A stretch of 64,000 bases of DNA from positions 1 to 64,000 of the forward strand of contig NZ_JAHBGD010000016.1 of the NCBI RefSeq assembly GCF_018390605.1, written 5' to 3'. Position numbers and translations under genes: made by a program. Shown in pieces: positions 9,684 through 19,255 of this stretch. Each line of letters starts with the position of its first letter. Within the stretch, counting starts at the first letter, position 1. The notes beneath the pieces were generated by a model, which saw nothing but the letters and a program-made list of their open reading frames with translations, had not been told where the DNA came from and searched no databases. This DNA comes from Ancylobacter defluvii (lineage in GTDB: Bacteria; Pseudomonadota; Alphaproteobacteria; Rhizobiales; Xanthobacteraceae).

Positions 9684-12515
9684 ATGCTCGACAACAGGTT
9701 CGATCCCGCCGCCGTCGAAGGCCGCATCTATCAGGCATGGGTCGAGGCCGATGCCTTCAAGGCCGGCCGTCCCGAGCGGGTACATGCCGAGCCGTACTGC
9801 ATCGTCATCCCGCCGCCCAACGTCACCGGCTCGCTCCATATGGGGCATGCGCTGAACAACACGCTGCAGGACGTGCTCGCCCGCTTCGAGCGCATGCGCG
9901 GCAAGGACGTGCTGTGGCAGGTCGGTACCGACCATGCCGGCATCGCCACCCAGATGGTGGTCGAGCGCCAGCTCGCCGAACGCCAGCAGCCCGGCCGCCG
10001 CGAGATGGGCCGGGCCGCCTTCGTCGAGCGCATCTGGGCGTGGAAGGAAGAATCCGGCGGCACCATCATCAACCAGCTGAAGCGGCTGGGCGCCTCCTGC
10101 GACTGGTCGCGCGAGCGCTTCACCATGGATGAGGGGCTGTCGCGCGCGGTCCTCAAGGTGTTCGTGCGGCTCTACAAGCAGGGGCTGATCTACAAGGACA
10201 AGCGGCTGGTCAACTGGGACCCGAAGTTCCAGTCGGCCATCTCCGACCTCGAAGTGGTACAGGTCGAGGTGAAGGGCCATCTCTGGCACTTCCGCTACCC
10301 GCTCGACGGCGGCGTCACCTACCAGCATCCCGTCGCCTTCGACGAGGCGGGCCGCCCGACCGAGTATGAGACGCGCGACTACATCGTCGTCGCCACCACC
10401 CGGCCGGAGACCATGCTTGGCGACACCGCGGTGGCGGTGCATCCCGACGACGAGCGCTACAGGGGCCTGGTCGGCACATTCGTGCGTCTGCCGCTGGTCG
10501 GCCGGCTGGTGCCGATCGTCGCCGATGCCTATTCCGACCCGACCAAGGGCACCGGCGCGGTGAAGATCACCCCGGCGCACGACTTCAACGACTTCGAGGT
10601 CGGCAAGCGTGCCGGCGTGCCGATGATCAACGTGCTCGACGCCGAGGCGCGGCTGACGCTGTCCGGCAATGCCGAGTTCCTGGAGGGCGCGGTCGAGGGG
10701 CCGGATCTCGACGCGGTGCTGGCGCTCAGCGGCCACAGCCGCGAGGCGGCGCGCAAGGCGATCGTGGCGCTGATGGACGAGCGCGGGCTGCTCGACAAGA
10801 TCGAGCCGCACGCCCACACGGTGCCGCATGGCGACCGCTCCAATGTCGTCATCGAGCCCTGGCTGACCGACCAGTGGTATGTCGACGCCCACACGCTGGC
10901 GCAGCCGGCGCTGAAGGCGGTGCGCGACGGCCGCACCAGCTTCGTCCCGAAGAACTGGGAGAAGACCTATTTCGAGTGGCTGGAGAACATCCAGCCCTGG
11001 TGCATCTCGCGCCAGCTGTGGTGGGGCCACCAGATCCCGGCCTGGTACGGGCCGGACGGCTCGGTGTTCGTCGAGGAGACCGAGGAGGCGGCTCTCGCGA
11101 GCGCGCTTGCCCATTGCGTGCAGGCCGGCATCATCACCGACGAGCAGGCGCGGGACTACGCCAAGCATCCCGAGAAGGCCGGCGGCCTCATCACCCGCGA
11201 CGAGGACGTGCTCGACACCTGGTTCTCCTCGGCGCTGTGGCCGTTCTCGACGCTCGGCTGGCCGGACCAGACCCGCGAGCTGGAGCGCTTCTACCCGACC
11301 TCGGTGCTGATCACCGGCTTCGACATCATCTTCTTCTGGGTCGCCCGGATGATGATGATGGGCCTGCACTTCATGGACGGCGAGATTCCGTTCAAGCACG
11401 TCTACATCCACGCCCTCGTCCGCGACGAGAAGGGCGCCAAGATGTCGAAGTCCAAGGGCAACGTCATCGACCCGCTGTCGCTGATCGAGGAATACGGCGC
11501 CGACGCGCTGCGCTTCACGCTGGCGGCGATGGCGGCGCAGGGCCGCGACATCAAGCTCGCCACCTCGCGCGTCGAGGGCTACCGCAACTTCGCGACCAAG
11601 CTGTGGAACGCCGCCCGCTTCGCCGAGATGAACGGCTGCACGCGGGTGCCGACCTACGAGCCGAAGAAGGTGGAGCTGGCGGTGAACCGCTGGATCCTCA
11701 GCGAACTCCAGCAGGCGCAGGAAGACATCACCGCCGGCATCGAGGCCTACCGCTTCAACGAGGCGGCGGGCGCGGCCTATCGCTTCGTGTGGAACATCTT
11801 CTGCGACTGGTATCTCGAACTCGCCAAGCCGGTGTTCATGAACGCCGACAATCCCTGGCAGGCCGAGACGCGGGCGACCACCGCCTTCGTGCTCGACGAG
11901 ATACTGAAGCTGCTGCACCCCTTCATGCCGTTCCTCACCGAGGAACTGTGGAAGCTCACCGCCGGCGAGGGGCTGCGGCGGCCGGCCATGCTGGCGCTGA
12001 CGCAATGGCCGAAGCTGTCGGGCCTGAAGGCGCCGGCGGCGGCGCAGGAGATCGGCTGGCTGATCGACCTCGTCACCGAGATCCGCTCGGTGCGTGCCGA
12101 GATGAACGTGCCGGCCGGGGCGCAGATCCCGCTGGTGCTGGTGGACGCCTCCAGCCTGACCCAGACCCGCACCGAGGTGTGGATGGACGCGCTTACCCGC
12201 CTCGCGCGGCTCTCCGGCGTGACCTTTGCCGACGCCGCGCCGGCCGGCGCGGTGCAGGTGGTGGTGCAGGGCGAGACGGCGGCGCTGCCGCTTGCCGGCA
12301 TCATCGACATGGATGCCGAGGTGGTGCGGCTGACCAAGGAGCTCGGCAAGACGCATGACGAGCTCGACAAGATCGAGAAGAAGCTCGGCAATCCCGACTT
12401 CATCGCCCGCGCCAAGGAAGAGGTGATCGACGAGCAGCGCGAGCGCCGCGATGCCGCCCAGGCCCGCGCCGCCAAGATCGTCGATGCGCTCGGCCGGCTC
12501 GGCAAGGTGGGGTGA
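9684..12515 (+). CDS. valS: Valyl-tRNA synthetase
   Basis: A 943-residue class Ia synthetase that charges tRNA-Val. [15 protein letters not shown] (HIGH signature HMGH at about 52-55) and [14 protein letters not shown] (KMSKS at about 586-590) mark the catalytic domain. The segment [21 protein letters not shown] belongs to the inserted editing domain that hydrolyses Thr-tRNA-Val. The C-terminal region (about 880-940) is the Lys- and Glu-rich coiled coil typical of ValRS ([20 protein letters not shown]). Start ATG 9684 ([12 protein letters not shown]) fits the family. A frame continues upstream but lacks similarity. Confidence 0.97.
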   Translation: MLDNRFDPAAVEGRIYQAWVEADAFKAGRPERVHAEPYCIVIPPPNVTGSLHMGHALNNTLQDVLARFERMRGKDVLWQVGTDHAGIATQMVVERQLAERQQPGRREMGRAAFVERIWAWKEESGGTIINQLKRLGASCDWSRERFTMDEGLSRAVLKVFVRLYKQGLIYKDKRLVNWDPKFQSAISDLEVVQVEVKGHLWHFRYPLDGGVTYQHPVAFDEAGRPTEYETRDYIVVATTRPETMLGDTAVAVHPDDERYRGLVGTFVRLPLVGRLVPIVADAYSDPTKGTGAVKITPAHDFNDFEVGKRAGVPMINVLDAEARLTLSGNAEFLEGAVEGPDLDAVLALSGHSREAARKAIVALMDERGLLDKIEPHAHTVPHGDRSNVVIEPWLTDQWYVDAHTLAQPALKAVRDGRTSFVPKNWEKTYFEWLENIQPWCISRQLWWGHQIPAWYGPDGSVFVEETEEAALASALAHCVQAGIITDEQARDYAKHPEKAGGLITRDEDVLDTWFSSALWPFSTLGWPDQTRELERFYPTSVLITGFDIIFFWVARMMMMGLHFMDGEIPFKHVYIHALVRDEKGAKMSKSKGNVIDPLSLIEEYGADALRFTLAAMAAQGRDIKLATSRVEGYRNFATKLWNAARFAEMNGCTRVPTYEPKKVELAVNRWILSELQQAQEDITAGIEAYRFNEAAGAAYRFVWNIFCDWYLELAKPVFMNADNPWQAETRATTAFVLDEILKLLHPFMPFLTEELWKLTAGEGLRRPAMLALTQWPKLSGLKAPAAAQEIGWLIDLVTEIRSVRAEMNVPAGAQIPLVLVDASSLTQTRTEVWMDALTRLARLSGVTFADAAPAGAVQVVVQGETAALPLAGIIDMDAEVVRLTKELGKTHDELDKIEKKLGNPDFIARAKEEVIDEQRERRDAAQARAAKIVDALGRLGKVG

Positions 12516-12572
12516 GGGACGGCCGTCGCGTCGGCTTCATCCGCGCGGGGCGGGGCGGGCAGGGGCCGCGTG

Positions 12573-12856
12573 CTTCGAGGCTCGCGGATCCAGTCCTTGG
12601 GCTTGCACTTCGGCATGAGGAAGCTTGTCCCGCATGATGCATTTCCAAGGCTCCTCATCCTGAGAGTCTGACTCGCCGTTGCCGAAGGAGTGGGGAACTC
12701 CCTCTCCCCGACGTAGAGATGGCTGGGGCGAGGGGGCTTCGCGGTATTCCAAAGGGGGAGCTCCCCCTCACCGACCCGCTTCGCGGGCCACCTCTCCCCA
12801 TCGGGGAGAGGAATACCTGTCAGACTCTGAGGTGCGAGCGCCGGCGAGCCTCGAAG
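12573..12856. repeat. Nested inverted-repeat unit
   Basis: The outer arms CTTCGAGGCTCGC (12573-12585) and GCGAGCCTCGAAG (12844-12856) are perfect 13-bp inverted copies. Inside them lies a second perfect pair, AGAGTCTGAC (12663-12672) with GTCAGACTCT (12819-12828). Inside that lies the CTCCCC...GGGGAGAGG module at 12761-12811. The arrangement resembles a compound REP-type intergenic element rather than a terminator of valS, which it follows. Confidence 0.7.
12761..12811. repeat. Interspersed palindromic repeat, copy 1
   Basis: A 51-bp module with two hairpins, one around CCCGCTTCGCGGG and a 9-bp stem CCTCTCCCC/GGGGAGAGG. An almost identical 50-bp copy lies at 21021-21070. The two differ by one C near the start and two bases in the second loop. 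Confidence 0.85.
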
Positions 12857-13111
12857 GATGCAGGCCCTGCCCATGGACAGGCGCCGCGAAACGCAGGACC
12901 GGGATCGCTCTCCGGCTTCCGGGGCGATCCCGGCTCGGCCTTTGGCCATCCGGGATGCCGATGGGGGAGCGTCACCGGCGCGTGCGCCCCGACCGGGCGT
13001 CATCGAACCGTCATCTCCGCCGGTCTAGAGGCCTGAGCACGCCGGGCGTAGGATCCGCCGGGCGGAACCGGCAGGGGCGGGTCCTCCGCCCGCCGAGCGG
13101 GAAGGACCGAC

Positions 13112-13825
13112 ATGCCGTTCATCGCCTCGTTCCAGCTCGGCGACTTCGCCAGCACGCTGATCAGCCTCGTGGTCGCCTTCGTCCTCGGCACGTTGATCGG
13201 CGCCGAGCGGCAATACCGCCAGCGCATCGCCGGTCTGCGTACCAATGTGCTGGTGGCCATCGGCGCCTGCCAGTTCGTCGACATGGCGATGCATCTCGAC
13301 GGCGCCGGCGGCGCGGTGCGCGTCATCGCCTATGTGGTCTCGGGAATCGGCTTTCTCGGCGCCGGCGTCATCATGAAGGACGGCGCCAATGTCAGCGGTC
13401 TCAACACCGCCGCGACGCTGTGGTGTTCGGCGGCGGTCGGTGCCTGCGCCGGGGCCGACCTGATTGCCCAGTCGGTGGCGCTGACGGTGTTCGTGCTCGC
13501 CGGCAACACCCTGCTGCGCCCGCTGGTGCGTCGGCTGGAGCGGCTGCCGCAGGGCGAGGAGACCGAGGCCAGCTATGAGGTGATCCTGCTCGGCGCCGCC
13601 GCCGAGGCGACGGCATTGCAGGCCCGGCTCGCCGAACAGCTGGAGGAGGCCGCCTATCCGGCCGCCGACATCGAGGCGGTGGAGCGGCCGAACGACATGG
13701 TGGAGATCACCGCGCGGCTGGTCTCCACCACCGCCCGCCGGGCCGAGCTCGATGCGCTCACGGCGCGGCTGCGCGGCCTTGCCGGCGTCTCCTCGGCGCA
13801 CTGGTTCCGCAGCGCCGGGGAATAA
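13112..13825 (+). CDS. MgtC/SapB-family membrane protein
   Basis: A 237-residue protein. Residues 1 to about 140 are the MgtC domain with four or five hydrophobic segments and the conserved LGTLIGAERQYRQRIAGLRTN and GIGFLGAGVIMKDG motifs. A soluble C-terminal ACT-like region (about 150-237, starting EASYEVILLG) follows. MgtC proteins modulate F-type ATP synthase and help growth in low magnesium and in macrophages. In free-living bacteria the role is less clear. No magnesium-sensing leader could be recognised upstream. It is convergent with the small gene at 13834. Confidence 0.88.
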   Translation: MPFIASFQLGDFASTLISLVVAFVLGTLIGAERQYRQRIAGLRTNVLVAIGACQFVDMAMHLDGAGGAVRVIAYVVSGIGFLGAGVIMKDGANVSGLNTAATLWCSAAVGACAGADLIAQSVALTVFVLAGNTLLRPLVRRLERLPQGEETEASYEVILLGAAAEATALQARLAEQLEEAAYPAADIEAVERPNDMVEITARLVSTTARRAELDALTARLRGLAGVSSAHWFRSAGE

Positions 13826-13833
13826 GGCCGGAC

Positions 13834-14028
13834 TCAGCCGCCATTGGCCGGCGAGGACTGCGACGGAGCCGGCGCCTCGACCGGCGGCAGATATTTGTCG
13901 AGCTCGGCGCGCAGCCGCTCGATCACATCGGCGGCCTCGGACAGCTCGTCCTCGATTTTGTCGCGCGGAAACTGGTCGAGATTCGCCGCCATGGCCCGCA
14001 ACCGCTCCACGATATTGCCGCTCGACAT
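13834..14028 (-). CDS. Small acidic coiled-coil protein, hypothetical
   Basis: A 64-residue protein starting MSSGNIVERLRAMAANLDQF. ATG 14028 is placed 7 bases after an AAGGAGG on the minus strand, so it is preferred over the in-frame ATG at 14034 that abuts the ribosome binding site. The middle part (IEDELSEAADVIERLRAELDKY) is a heptad-like amphipathic helix and the tail is Pro- and Ser-rich. I know no function. Similar small helical proteins with an EAADVIERLR pattern occur in phages and bacteria, but I cannot assign a family. Confidence 0.65.
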   Translation of the reverse strand: MSSGNIVERLRAMAANLDQFPRDKIEDELSEAADVIERLRAELDKYLPPVEAPAPSQSSPANGG

Positions 14029-14261
14029 CCTCATCCTCCTTGGCCGCGGTCTTCGCCGCGCCGTTGCAGCCTATACTGACGCAACCCCTTCGGCACGGCG
14101 CGTGACATGCTGATGACGCCGCCCCGCCCGGTGCCGGACGGCCGGCATCAGGCGGGCGGCGGCCGGGCATCTCGGCGGCGGCGGCGGCGCCACGCGGCAG
14201 GAAAAACTTAAGCCTAAGCGCAAGCGGGGAGCGGTGGGGGGCGTTCGGCGCTACCGCCGGT

Positions 14262-14287
14262 CGTGACACATGTGCAACAGTGTCACG
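14262..14287. promoter_or_regulatory. Operator-like inverted repeat upstream of ilvD
   Basis: CGTGACAC (14262-14269) and GTGTCACG (14280-14287) are perfect 8-bp inverted arms around a 10-bp spacer. The size suits a dimeric regulator. The regulator is not identifiable from sequence. Confidence 0.4.
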
Positions 14288-14385
14288 CATTCGCCACCCT
14301 AAGTGGAGCCGGGACCGGCGACGCCGTGAAGCCGCCACAAACCGGCACGAAATCCGACCCGAAGAGAGTGGATAGTCGTGCGTAA

Positions 14386-14413
14386 GGATGCGGTGTTGCA
14401 GAATTCCGCATCC
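14386..14413 (+). promoter_or_regulatory. Leader hairpin before ilvD
   Basis: GGATGCGG (14386-14393) pairs perfectly with CCGCATCC (14406-14413) over a 12-nt loop, 19 bases before ATG 14433. If transcribed it would sit next to the weak ribosome binding site and could affect translation. Confidence 0.35.
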
Positions 14414-14432
14414 GCCGGGAAAGTACTGAAGA

Positions 14433-16160
14433 ATGGACGCCAAGACGCTCATCGATAAACGCAACCTGCCCAGCCGTCACGTTACGGAAGGGCCGGCGCG
14501 TGCCCCGCACCGCTCCTATCTCTACGCCATGGGCCTGACCCGCGAGCAGATTCACCAGCCGCTGGTGGGCGTGGCGTCGTGCTGGAACGAGGCGGCGCCG
14601 TGCAACATCTCGCTGATGCGGCAGGCGCAGGCGGTGAAGAAGGGCGTTGCGGCCGCCGCCGGTACCCCGCGCGAATTCTGCACCATTACCGTCACCGATG
14701 GCATCGCCATGGGCCATGACGGCATGAAGGCCTCGCTGGCCTCGCGCGAGGTGATCGCCGACAGTGTCGAGCTGACCATTCGCGGCCATGCCTATGACGC
14801 GCTGGTCGGCTTGGCGGGCTGCGACAAGTCGCTGCCGGGCATGATGATGGCGATGGTGCGGCTCAACGTGCCGTCGATCTTCATCTATGGCGGCTCGATC
14901 CTGCCCGGCTCGTTCCGCGGCCAGCCCGTTACCGTGCAGGACCTGTTCGAGGCGGTCGGCAAATATTCGGTCGGCGGCATGTCGCTCGACGATCTCGACG
15001 AGCTCGAGCAGGTGGCGTGCCCCTCCGCCGGAGCGTGTGGCGCGCAGTTCACCGCCAACACCATGGCCACCGTCTCCGAGGCGATCGGCCTGGCTTTGCC
15101 CTATTCGGCCGGCGCGCCGGCGCCCTACGAGATCCGCGACAAGTTCTGCATGGCCGCCGGCGAGCAGGTGATGGACCTCATCGCCCGCAATATCCGCCCG
15201 CGCGACATCGTCACCCTCAAGGCGCTGGAAAACGCCGCCACCGTGGTGGCGGCTTCCGGCGGCTCGACCAATGCCGGCCTGCATCTGCCGGCCATCGCCC
15301 ATGAGGCCGGCATCAAGTTCGACCTGTTCGACGTCGCCGAGATCTTCAAGCGCACCCCCTATATCGCCGATCTGAAGCCGGGCGGGCGCTATGTCGCCAA
15401 GGACATGTTCGAGGCCGGCGGCATCCCGCTGTTGATGAAGACGCTGCTCGACCACGGCTATCTGCACGGCGACTGCCTGACCGTGACCGGCCGCACCATC
15501 GCCGAGAACCTCGCTTCGGTGAAGTGGAACCCGCACCAGGACGTGGTGCGCTCCGCCGACAACCCGATCACCCCGACCGGCGGCGTGGTCGGCCTTGCCG
15601 GCAACCTCGCCGAGGACGGCGCCATCGTGAAGGTGGCGGGGATGAAGAACCTGAAATTCACCGGCCCGGCGCGCTGCTTCGACGGCGAGGAAGCCTGTTT
15701 CGAAGCCGTCACCAACCGCGCCTACAAGGAAGGCGAAGTGCTGGTGATCCGCTACGAGGGCCCGAAAGGCGGTCCGGGCATGCGCGAGATGCTGTCGACC
15801 ACCGCGGCGCTGTATGGCCAGGGCATGGGCGACAAGGTGGCGCTGATCACCGATGGCCGCTTCTCCGGCGCCACCCGCGGCTTCTGTGTCGGCCATGTCG
15901 GGCCGGAGGCGGCGGTCGGCGGGCCGATCGGGCTGATCCGCGACGGCGACATCATCACCATCGACGCCGTCGAGGGGCGGCTCGAGGTTGCTCTTTCGGA
16001 CGAGGAGATCACCGCGCGCCGCGCGCAGTGGCAGCCGCGTCCTTCGACTGTTGGCTCGGGGGCCATCTGGAAGTTCGCGCAGGCCGTGGGACCCGCCCGT
16101 CTGGGCGCCGTGACCCATCCCGGCGGCGCGGCCGAGACATCGTGCTATGCGGATATTTGA
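14433..16160 (+). CDS. ilvD: Dihydroxy-acid dehydratase
   Basis: A 575-residue enzyme of branched-chain amino acid synthesis that dehydrates 2,3-dihydroxyisovalerate and its homologue to the 2-keto acids. The iron-sulfur cysteines are recognisable: C57 in [11 protein letters not shown]130 in [11 protein letters not shown] and C202 in [11 protein letters not shown]. The family marks GGSILPGS and [21 protein letters not shown] are intact. Length matches the IlvD/Edd family. The last 14 bases overlap the start of exoR, so the two genes may be transcribed together. Confidence 0.96.
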   Translation: MDAKTLIDKRNLPSRHVTEGPARAPHRSYLYAMGLTREQIHQPLVGVASCWNEAAPCNISLMRQAQAVKKGVAAAAGTPREFCTITVTDGIAMGHDGMKASLASREVIADSVELTIRGHAYDALVGLAGCDKSLPGMMMAMVRLNVPSIFIYGGSILPGSFRGQPVTVQDLFEAVGKYSVGGMSLDDLDELEQVACPSAGACGAQFTANTMATVSEAIGLALPYSAGAPAPYEIRDKFCMAAGEQVMDLIARNIRPRDIVTLKALENAATVVAASGGSTNAGLHLPAIAHEAGIKFDLFDVAEIFKRTPYIADLKPGGRYVAKDMFEAGGIPLLMKTLLDHGYLHGDCLTVTGRTIAENLASVKWNPHQDVVRSADNPITPTGGVVGLAGNLAEDGAIVKVAGMKNLKFTGPARCFDGEEACFEAVTNRAYKEGEVLVIRYEGPKGGPGMREMLSTTAALYGQGMGDKVALITDGRFSGATRGFCVGHVGPEAAVGGPIGLIRDGDIITIDAVEGRLEVALSDEEITARRAQWQPRPSTVGSGAIWKFAQAVGPARLGAVTHPGGAAETSCYADI

Positions 16161-16980
16161 CCGTCTGGCTCTCATAGCCGTCCTCGCGACGGCGCTGATG
16201 CCGCTGTCGGCGGTGATGTCGGGGGCCTATGCCTTCGACGGCACCACCGATACCGGGAACGGGGCCATCGCGGCCCCGCGCCCGCTCGACGAGGCGGTGC
16301 GCTTCGGCACCCAGGCGCTGCGCTCGGGCGAGACCGACAAGGGCATCGAATCCCTGCGCTACGCCGCCGACCAGGGCCATGCCGGCGCCCAATGGAAGCT
16401 CGGGCGCATGTATGCCGAGGGCGAGGGCGTCGAGCGCAACGACATCAAGGCGTTCGAGTACTTCACCCAGATCGCCAACATGCATGCGGACGACAACCCG
16501 TCGACGCCGCAGGCGCGTTTCGTCGCCGATGCCTTCGTGGCGCTGGGCGGCTATTATCTGGCCGGCATTCCCAACAGCAAGGTGCGGCGCGACCCCAACC
16601 GGGCGCGCGACATGTTCGCCTATGCGGCGTCGTATTTCGGCGACCCGGAGGCGCAGTATCATCTGGCGCGGCTCTATATTGACGGCGTCGGCGTCAATCG
16701 CGACCCGCGCTTCGCTGCCCGCTGGCTGGGCCTTGCCGCGCATAAGGGCCAGTACCAGGCGCAGGCGGCGCTGGGTGGGCTGCTGATCAAGGGCGAGGAG
16801 GGGGTTCCCCGCCAGGCGGCGCGCGGCCTGATGTGGCTGACGCTCGCCCGCGACGCCGCGGCCGGCCCGAACGACAAATGGGTGGTCGACCTCTATGACG
16901 ACGCCTTCGCCGGCGCCACGCCGGACGAGCGCGCCATGGCGCTGGTCTATCTCGAGCAATATATGAAGGTCGAGAAGTAA
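16147..16980 (+). CDS. exoR: ExoR-like periplasmic Sel1-repeat regulator
   Basis: A 277-residue protein with a signal peptide ([26 protein letters not shown]) and Sel1-type helical repeats such as [23 protein letters not shown] and [21 protein letters not shown]. Length, layout and the order of repeats match ExoR of rhizobia, which binds the sensor ExoS/ChvG in the periplasm and restrains the ExoS-ChvI two-component system controlling exopolysaccharide, motility and acid response. No exoS/chvI gene lies in the window. The assignment rests on remembered similarity, and another Sel1 protein is possible. Confidence 0.8.
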   Translation: MRIFDRLALIAVLATALMPLSAVMSGAYAFDGTTDTGNGAIAAPRPLDEAVRFGTQALRSGETDKGIESLRYAADQGHAGAQWKLGRMYAEGEGVERNDIKAFEYFTQIANMHADDNPSTPQARFVADAFVALGGYYLAGIPNSKVRRDPNRARDMFAYAASYFGDPEAQYHLARLYIDGVGVNRDPRFAARWLGLAAHKGQYQAQAALGGLLIKGEEGVPRQAARGLMWLTLARDAAAGPNDKWVVDLYDDAFAGATPDERAMALVYLEQYMKVEK

Positions 16981-17082
16981 GCCCTTTTCCGATCAGGTGA
17001 TATCACCCGGTCGGACGGGGAGGGTATGCACCCCGCCCAGCTGGCCTCCCGTCGCCATCCTCCCCGGCCGGAGAGCCGGCTC

Positions 17083-17874
17083 TCACGCCGCGATGTCGAA
17101 ATCCGCCCACACCGGCACATGGTCGGAGGGCTTCTCCCAGCTGCGCACATGCTTGTCGATGCCGGCCCCGGTGAGGAGGTCGGCAGCCTGCGGGGACAGC
17201 AGCAGGTGGTCGATGCGGATGCCGTTGTTCTTCTGCCACGCCCCGGCCTGGTAGTCCCAGAAGGTATAGAGCCCGGCTTCGTCGCTGGCCGCCCGCACCG
17301 CATCGGTGAGGCCGAGCGTCTCGATGGCGCGGAAGGCGGCGCGGGTTCGCGGCAGGAACAGCGCGTCGCGCACCCACATTTCCGGATGGGCGGCATCCTC
17401 CGGCTCGGGAATGACATTATAGTCGCCGGCGACGATCAGCGGCTCCTCCAGTTCGAGCCGCGCTGCGATGTGCGCCTTCAGCCGCGCCATCCAGGCGAGC
17501 TTGTAGGGGTATTTCTCGGTGTCGGGCGGGTTGCCGTTGGGCAGGTAGATGCCGCAGATCCGTACCACGCCGCCGCCGGGACGCGACACCACCACCTCGA
17601 TGAAGCGCGACTGCACATCCTCGTCGTCGCCGGGCAGGCCGTTGGTCACCTCGTCGAACGGCAGGCGCGAGAGCACGGCAACGCCGTTGAAGCCCTTCTG
17701 CCCGTGCACGGCGACGTTATAGCCGGCGGCCTCGAAGGCTTCGCGGGGGAACTGGTCGTCCTGGCACTTGATCTCCTGCAGGCAGACGACATCCGGCTTG
17801 CGCTCGGCGAGCCAGGCCAGGGTGTTGTCGAGCCGCAGCCGGACGGAATTGACGTTCCAGGTAGCGATGCGCAT
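17083..17874 (-). CDS. xthA: Exodeoxyribonuclease III
   Basis: A 263-residue AP endonuclease and 3'-5' exonuclease of base excision repair. The endonuclease-exonuclease-phosphatase fold is shown by MRIATWNVNSV (Asn7), LQEIKCQDDQFP (Glu34 metal ligand), GIYLPNGNP, the catalytic GDYNVIPEPED and the C-terminal SDHVPVWADF (Asp-His). ATG 17874 was chosen because the family starts exactly with MRIATWN; an upstream in-frame extension is unlike it. The gene is convergent with exoR. Confidence 0.96.
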   Translation of the reverse strand: MRIATWNVNSVRLRLDNTLAWLAERKPDVVCLQEIKCQDDQFPREAFEAAGYNVAVHGQKGFNGVAVLSRLPFDEVTNGLPGDDEDVQSRFIEVVVSRPGGGVVRICGIYLPNGNPPDTEKYPYKLAWMARLKAHIAARLELEEPLIVAGDYNVIPEPEDAAHPEMWVRDALFLPRTRAAFRAIETLGLTDAVRAASDEAGLYTFWDYQAGAWQKNNGIRIDHLLLSPQAADLLTGAGIDKHVRSWEKPSDHVPVWADFDIAA

Positions 17875-17970
17875 GCGCGAGATATCCGCTTTTCCGTCGG
17901 GGTCTTGAATCGGGCGCAGCATGACGGCTCGGCGGGCGCGGCGCAATCGGCGCGGCCGGAAGGGGGCGGC

Positions 17971-18117
17971 CTAGGCGTGGGAGCGGCGCCGGATCTTGCC
18001 GTCACTGACGCAATAACGGCCGTGCTGGTAGGCGCCGTCGGTGAGCCGGCGGTTGAGCCGTTGGAACAGCTGCGCCAGAACGGAACGCAGGGTCGCGAGG
18101 AACATCTTGGACTCCAT
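17971..18117 (-). CDS. Small basic hypothetical protein (48 aa)
   Basis: A short frame from ATG 18117 to TAG at 17971-17973 encodes MESKMFLATLRSVLAQLFQR and continues NRRLTDGAYQHGRYCVSDGK, then IRRRSHA. The N-terminal half forms an amphipathic helix and the C-terminal half is basic with one Cys. The composition looks like a real protein and the third base of codons is GC-biased like its neighbours. Ribosome binding is weak (GGTCG upstream). It lies just upstream of xthA in the same direction, with about 95 bases between. The function is unknown. Confidence 0.5.
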   Translation of the reverse strand: MESKMFLATLRSVLAQLFQRLNRRLTDGAYQHGRYCVSDGKIRRRSHA

Positions 18118-18303
18118 CGACCGGGATCGGCCGTGTCTTCAATGTGGGCGACGCTGGGTCAGCTTTCGATGGCGAAGACGGAGCAGCCGCATAAGCAGAG
18201 TGTAAAGACCGGATGCGTCTGCCACCCGGTTGCCCCGGACATGGCTCGCACCTAGCCTGAGACGCCGAGTGGGCTGGAGGCGGCTAATGGCGGGAGGGTG
18301 CAG

Positions 18304-18471
18304 GTGCGAGGCTATGGGCCGTACATCGCGGGAGCAGCGCTCGGGCTGGTCGTGGCCCTGGCGCTGTCTGCCGGACTAGGGCTGAGCGGGACGCCGCAGT
18401 TGCTGCTGTTCGCGGTGCTGCCGGCGCTGGGCGGCGCCGTGGCCGAGCGGCTGGTCGCCGCCCGCCGGTGA
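18304..18471 (+). CDS. Small membrane protein (55 aa), hypothetical
   Basis: GTG 18304 stands 6 bases after GGGAGG (18292-18297) and the frame runs to TGA 18469-18471. The product has two hydrophobic segments, GAALGLVVALALSAGLG and QLLLFAVLPALGGAVA, and a basic end ERLVAARR, giving an inner-membrane hairpin. No family is recognised. It faces the MTA/SAH nucleosidase gene convergently. Confidence 0.5.
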   Translation: MRGYGPYIAGAALGLVVALALSAGLGLSGTPQLLLFAVLPALGGAVAERLVAARR

Positions 18472-18484
18472 GTGCGCGAGGCCG

Positions 18485-19255
18485 CTAGAGCACCGGCAGC
18501 AGCCGCCGCACGATGAGGGCGCCGGAGCGGGCCACCTCGTCGAGGAAGCGGTGCACGTCGAAATGCGACGAGTGGCCGGCGAGATCGGATAAAGCGCGGA
18601 TCACCACCCAGGGCACGCCGAAGGCGGCGCAAACCTGCGCCATGGCGGCGCCTTCCATCTCCACCGCGCGGGCGTCGAAATCGCGGAACAGCGCCGCCCG
18701 CACGTCCTCGTTGTTGATGAACTGGTCGCCGGTGAGCACCCGGCCGAAATGGATGCGCGGCGCGCGGGCGCCGGCCTCGGCGGTGACGGAGAGAGGGGAG
18801 AGCTCGTAATCCGCCAGCGCCGCGGCGATGCGGCCGGCGAGGGCGGCGTCGAGGGCGAGGCCGAGACCGTCAAACGGATTGAAGAACGGCTGGTGGCCGT
18901 GCTGGTACACCACGAAGCCGCCCGGCCCCTCATAGCCGTGGTCGTGCTGCACCACATGATCGGCAATGACGACGTCGCCGACCGACAGCGCCGGGTCGAG
19001 CCCGCCGGCGACACCGGAGAACACCACCGCGCTGGCCCCGAAGCGCTCGATCAGCAGCGTGGCGGCGATGGCGGCATTGACCTTTCCCATGCCGGCCTTG
19101 GCCAGCACCACCGCCTCGCCATCGAGCCGGCCGGCATGAAAGGCCATGCCGGCGGCGTCGAAGGTCTCGGCGTGCTCGAGATTGTCGAGCAGATAGGCGA
19201 CTTCCTGTTCCAGCGCGCAGAGCACGCCGATACGCCTCGCACCGGCGTGGGGCAT
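18485..19255 (-). CDS. mtnN: 5'-methylthioadenosine/S-adenosylhomocysteine nucleosidase
   Basis: A 256-residue PNP/UDP-phosphorylase-family protein. Typical marks are IGVLCALEQEVAYLL with the catalytic-region Glu, VVFSGVAGGLDPALSVGDVVIADHVVQHD, the EMEGAAMAQVC motif (nucleoside-binding Met-Glu) and RALSDLAG with the catalytic Asp. The enzyme cleaves adenine from MTA and SAH, recycling by-products of polyamine synthesis and methylation. The start codon overlaps the stop of the erpA-like gene by one base (TGATG), so both are translated from one leftward mRNA. Confidence 0.9.
   Translation of the reverse strand: MPHAGARRIGVLCALEQEVAYLLDNLEHAETFDAAGMAFHAGRLDGEAVVLAKAGMGKVNAAIAATLLIERFGASAVVFSGVAGGLDPALSVGDVVIADHVVQHDHGYEGPGGFVVYQHGHQPFFNPFDGLGLALDAALAGRIAAALADYELSPLSVTAEAGARAPRIHFGRVLTGDQFINNEDVRAALFRDFDARAVEMEGAAMAQVCAAFGVPWVVIRALSDLAGHSSHFDVHRFLDEVARSGALIVRRLLPVL

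Larger units (their letters stand above)
12516..13111. other. Gene-free region with nested inverted repeats
   Basis: About 600 bases without a gene. It carries three nested dyads, described under the repeat entries: an outer 13-bp pair, a middle 10-bp pair, and an inner module containing a sequence that recurs near 21 kb. The remainder (12860-13111) holds GC-rich sequence and presumably the promoter of the MgtC-like gene. Confidence 0.6.
14035..14432. other. Divergent control region between the small gene and ilvD
   Basis: About 400 bases with no gene. It holds two dyads described separately (14262-14287 and 14386-14413) and an AT-richer patch around 14202-14220 (AAAACTTAAGCC) that could be part of a promoter. 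Confidence 0.5.

Noticed and set aside
9660-12356. Long antisense open frame opposite valS
   Set aside because: It mirrors the codon bias of valS and contains no family motif, whereas ValRS motifs are complete on the plus strand.
12516-12570. Intrinsic terminator directly after valS
   Set aside because: No stable hairpin followed by a T-run is visible in the first 50 bases; the repeats further on are not terminator-like.
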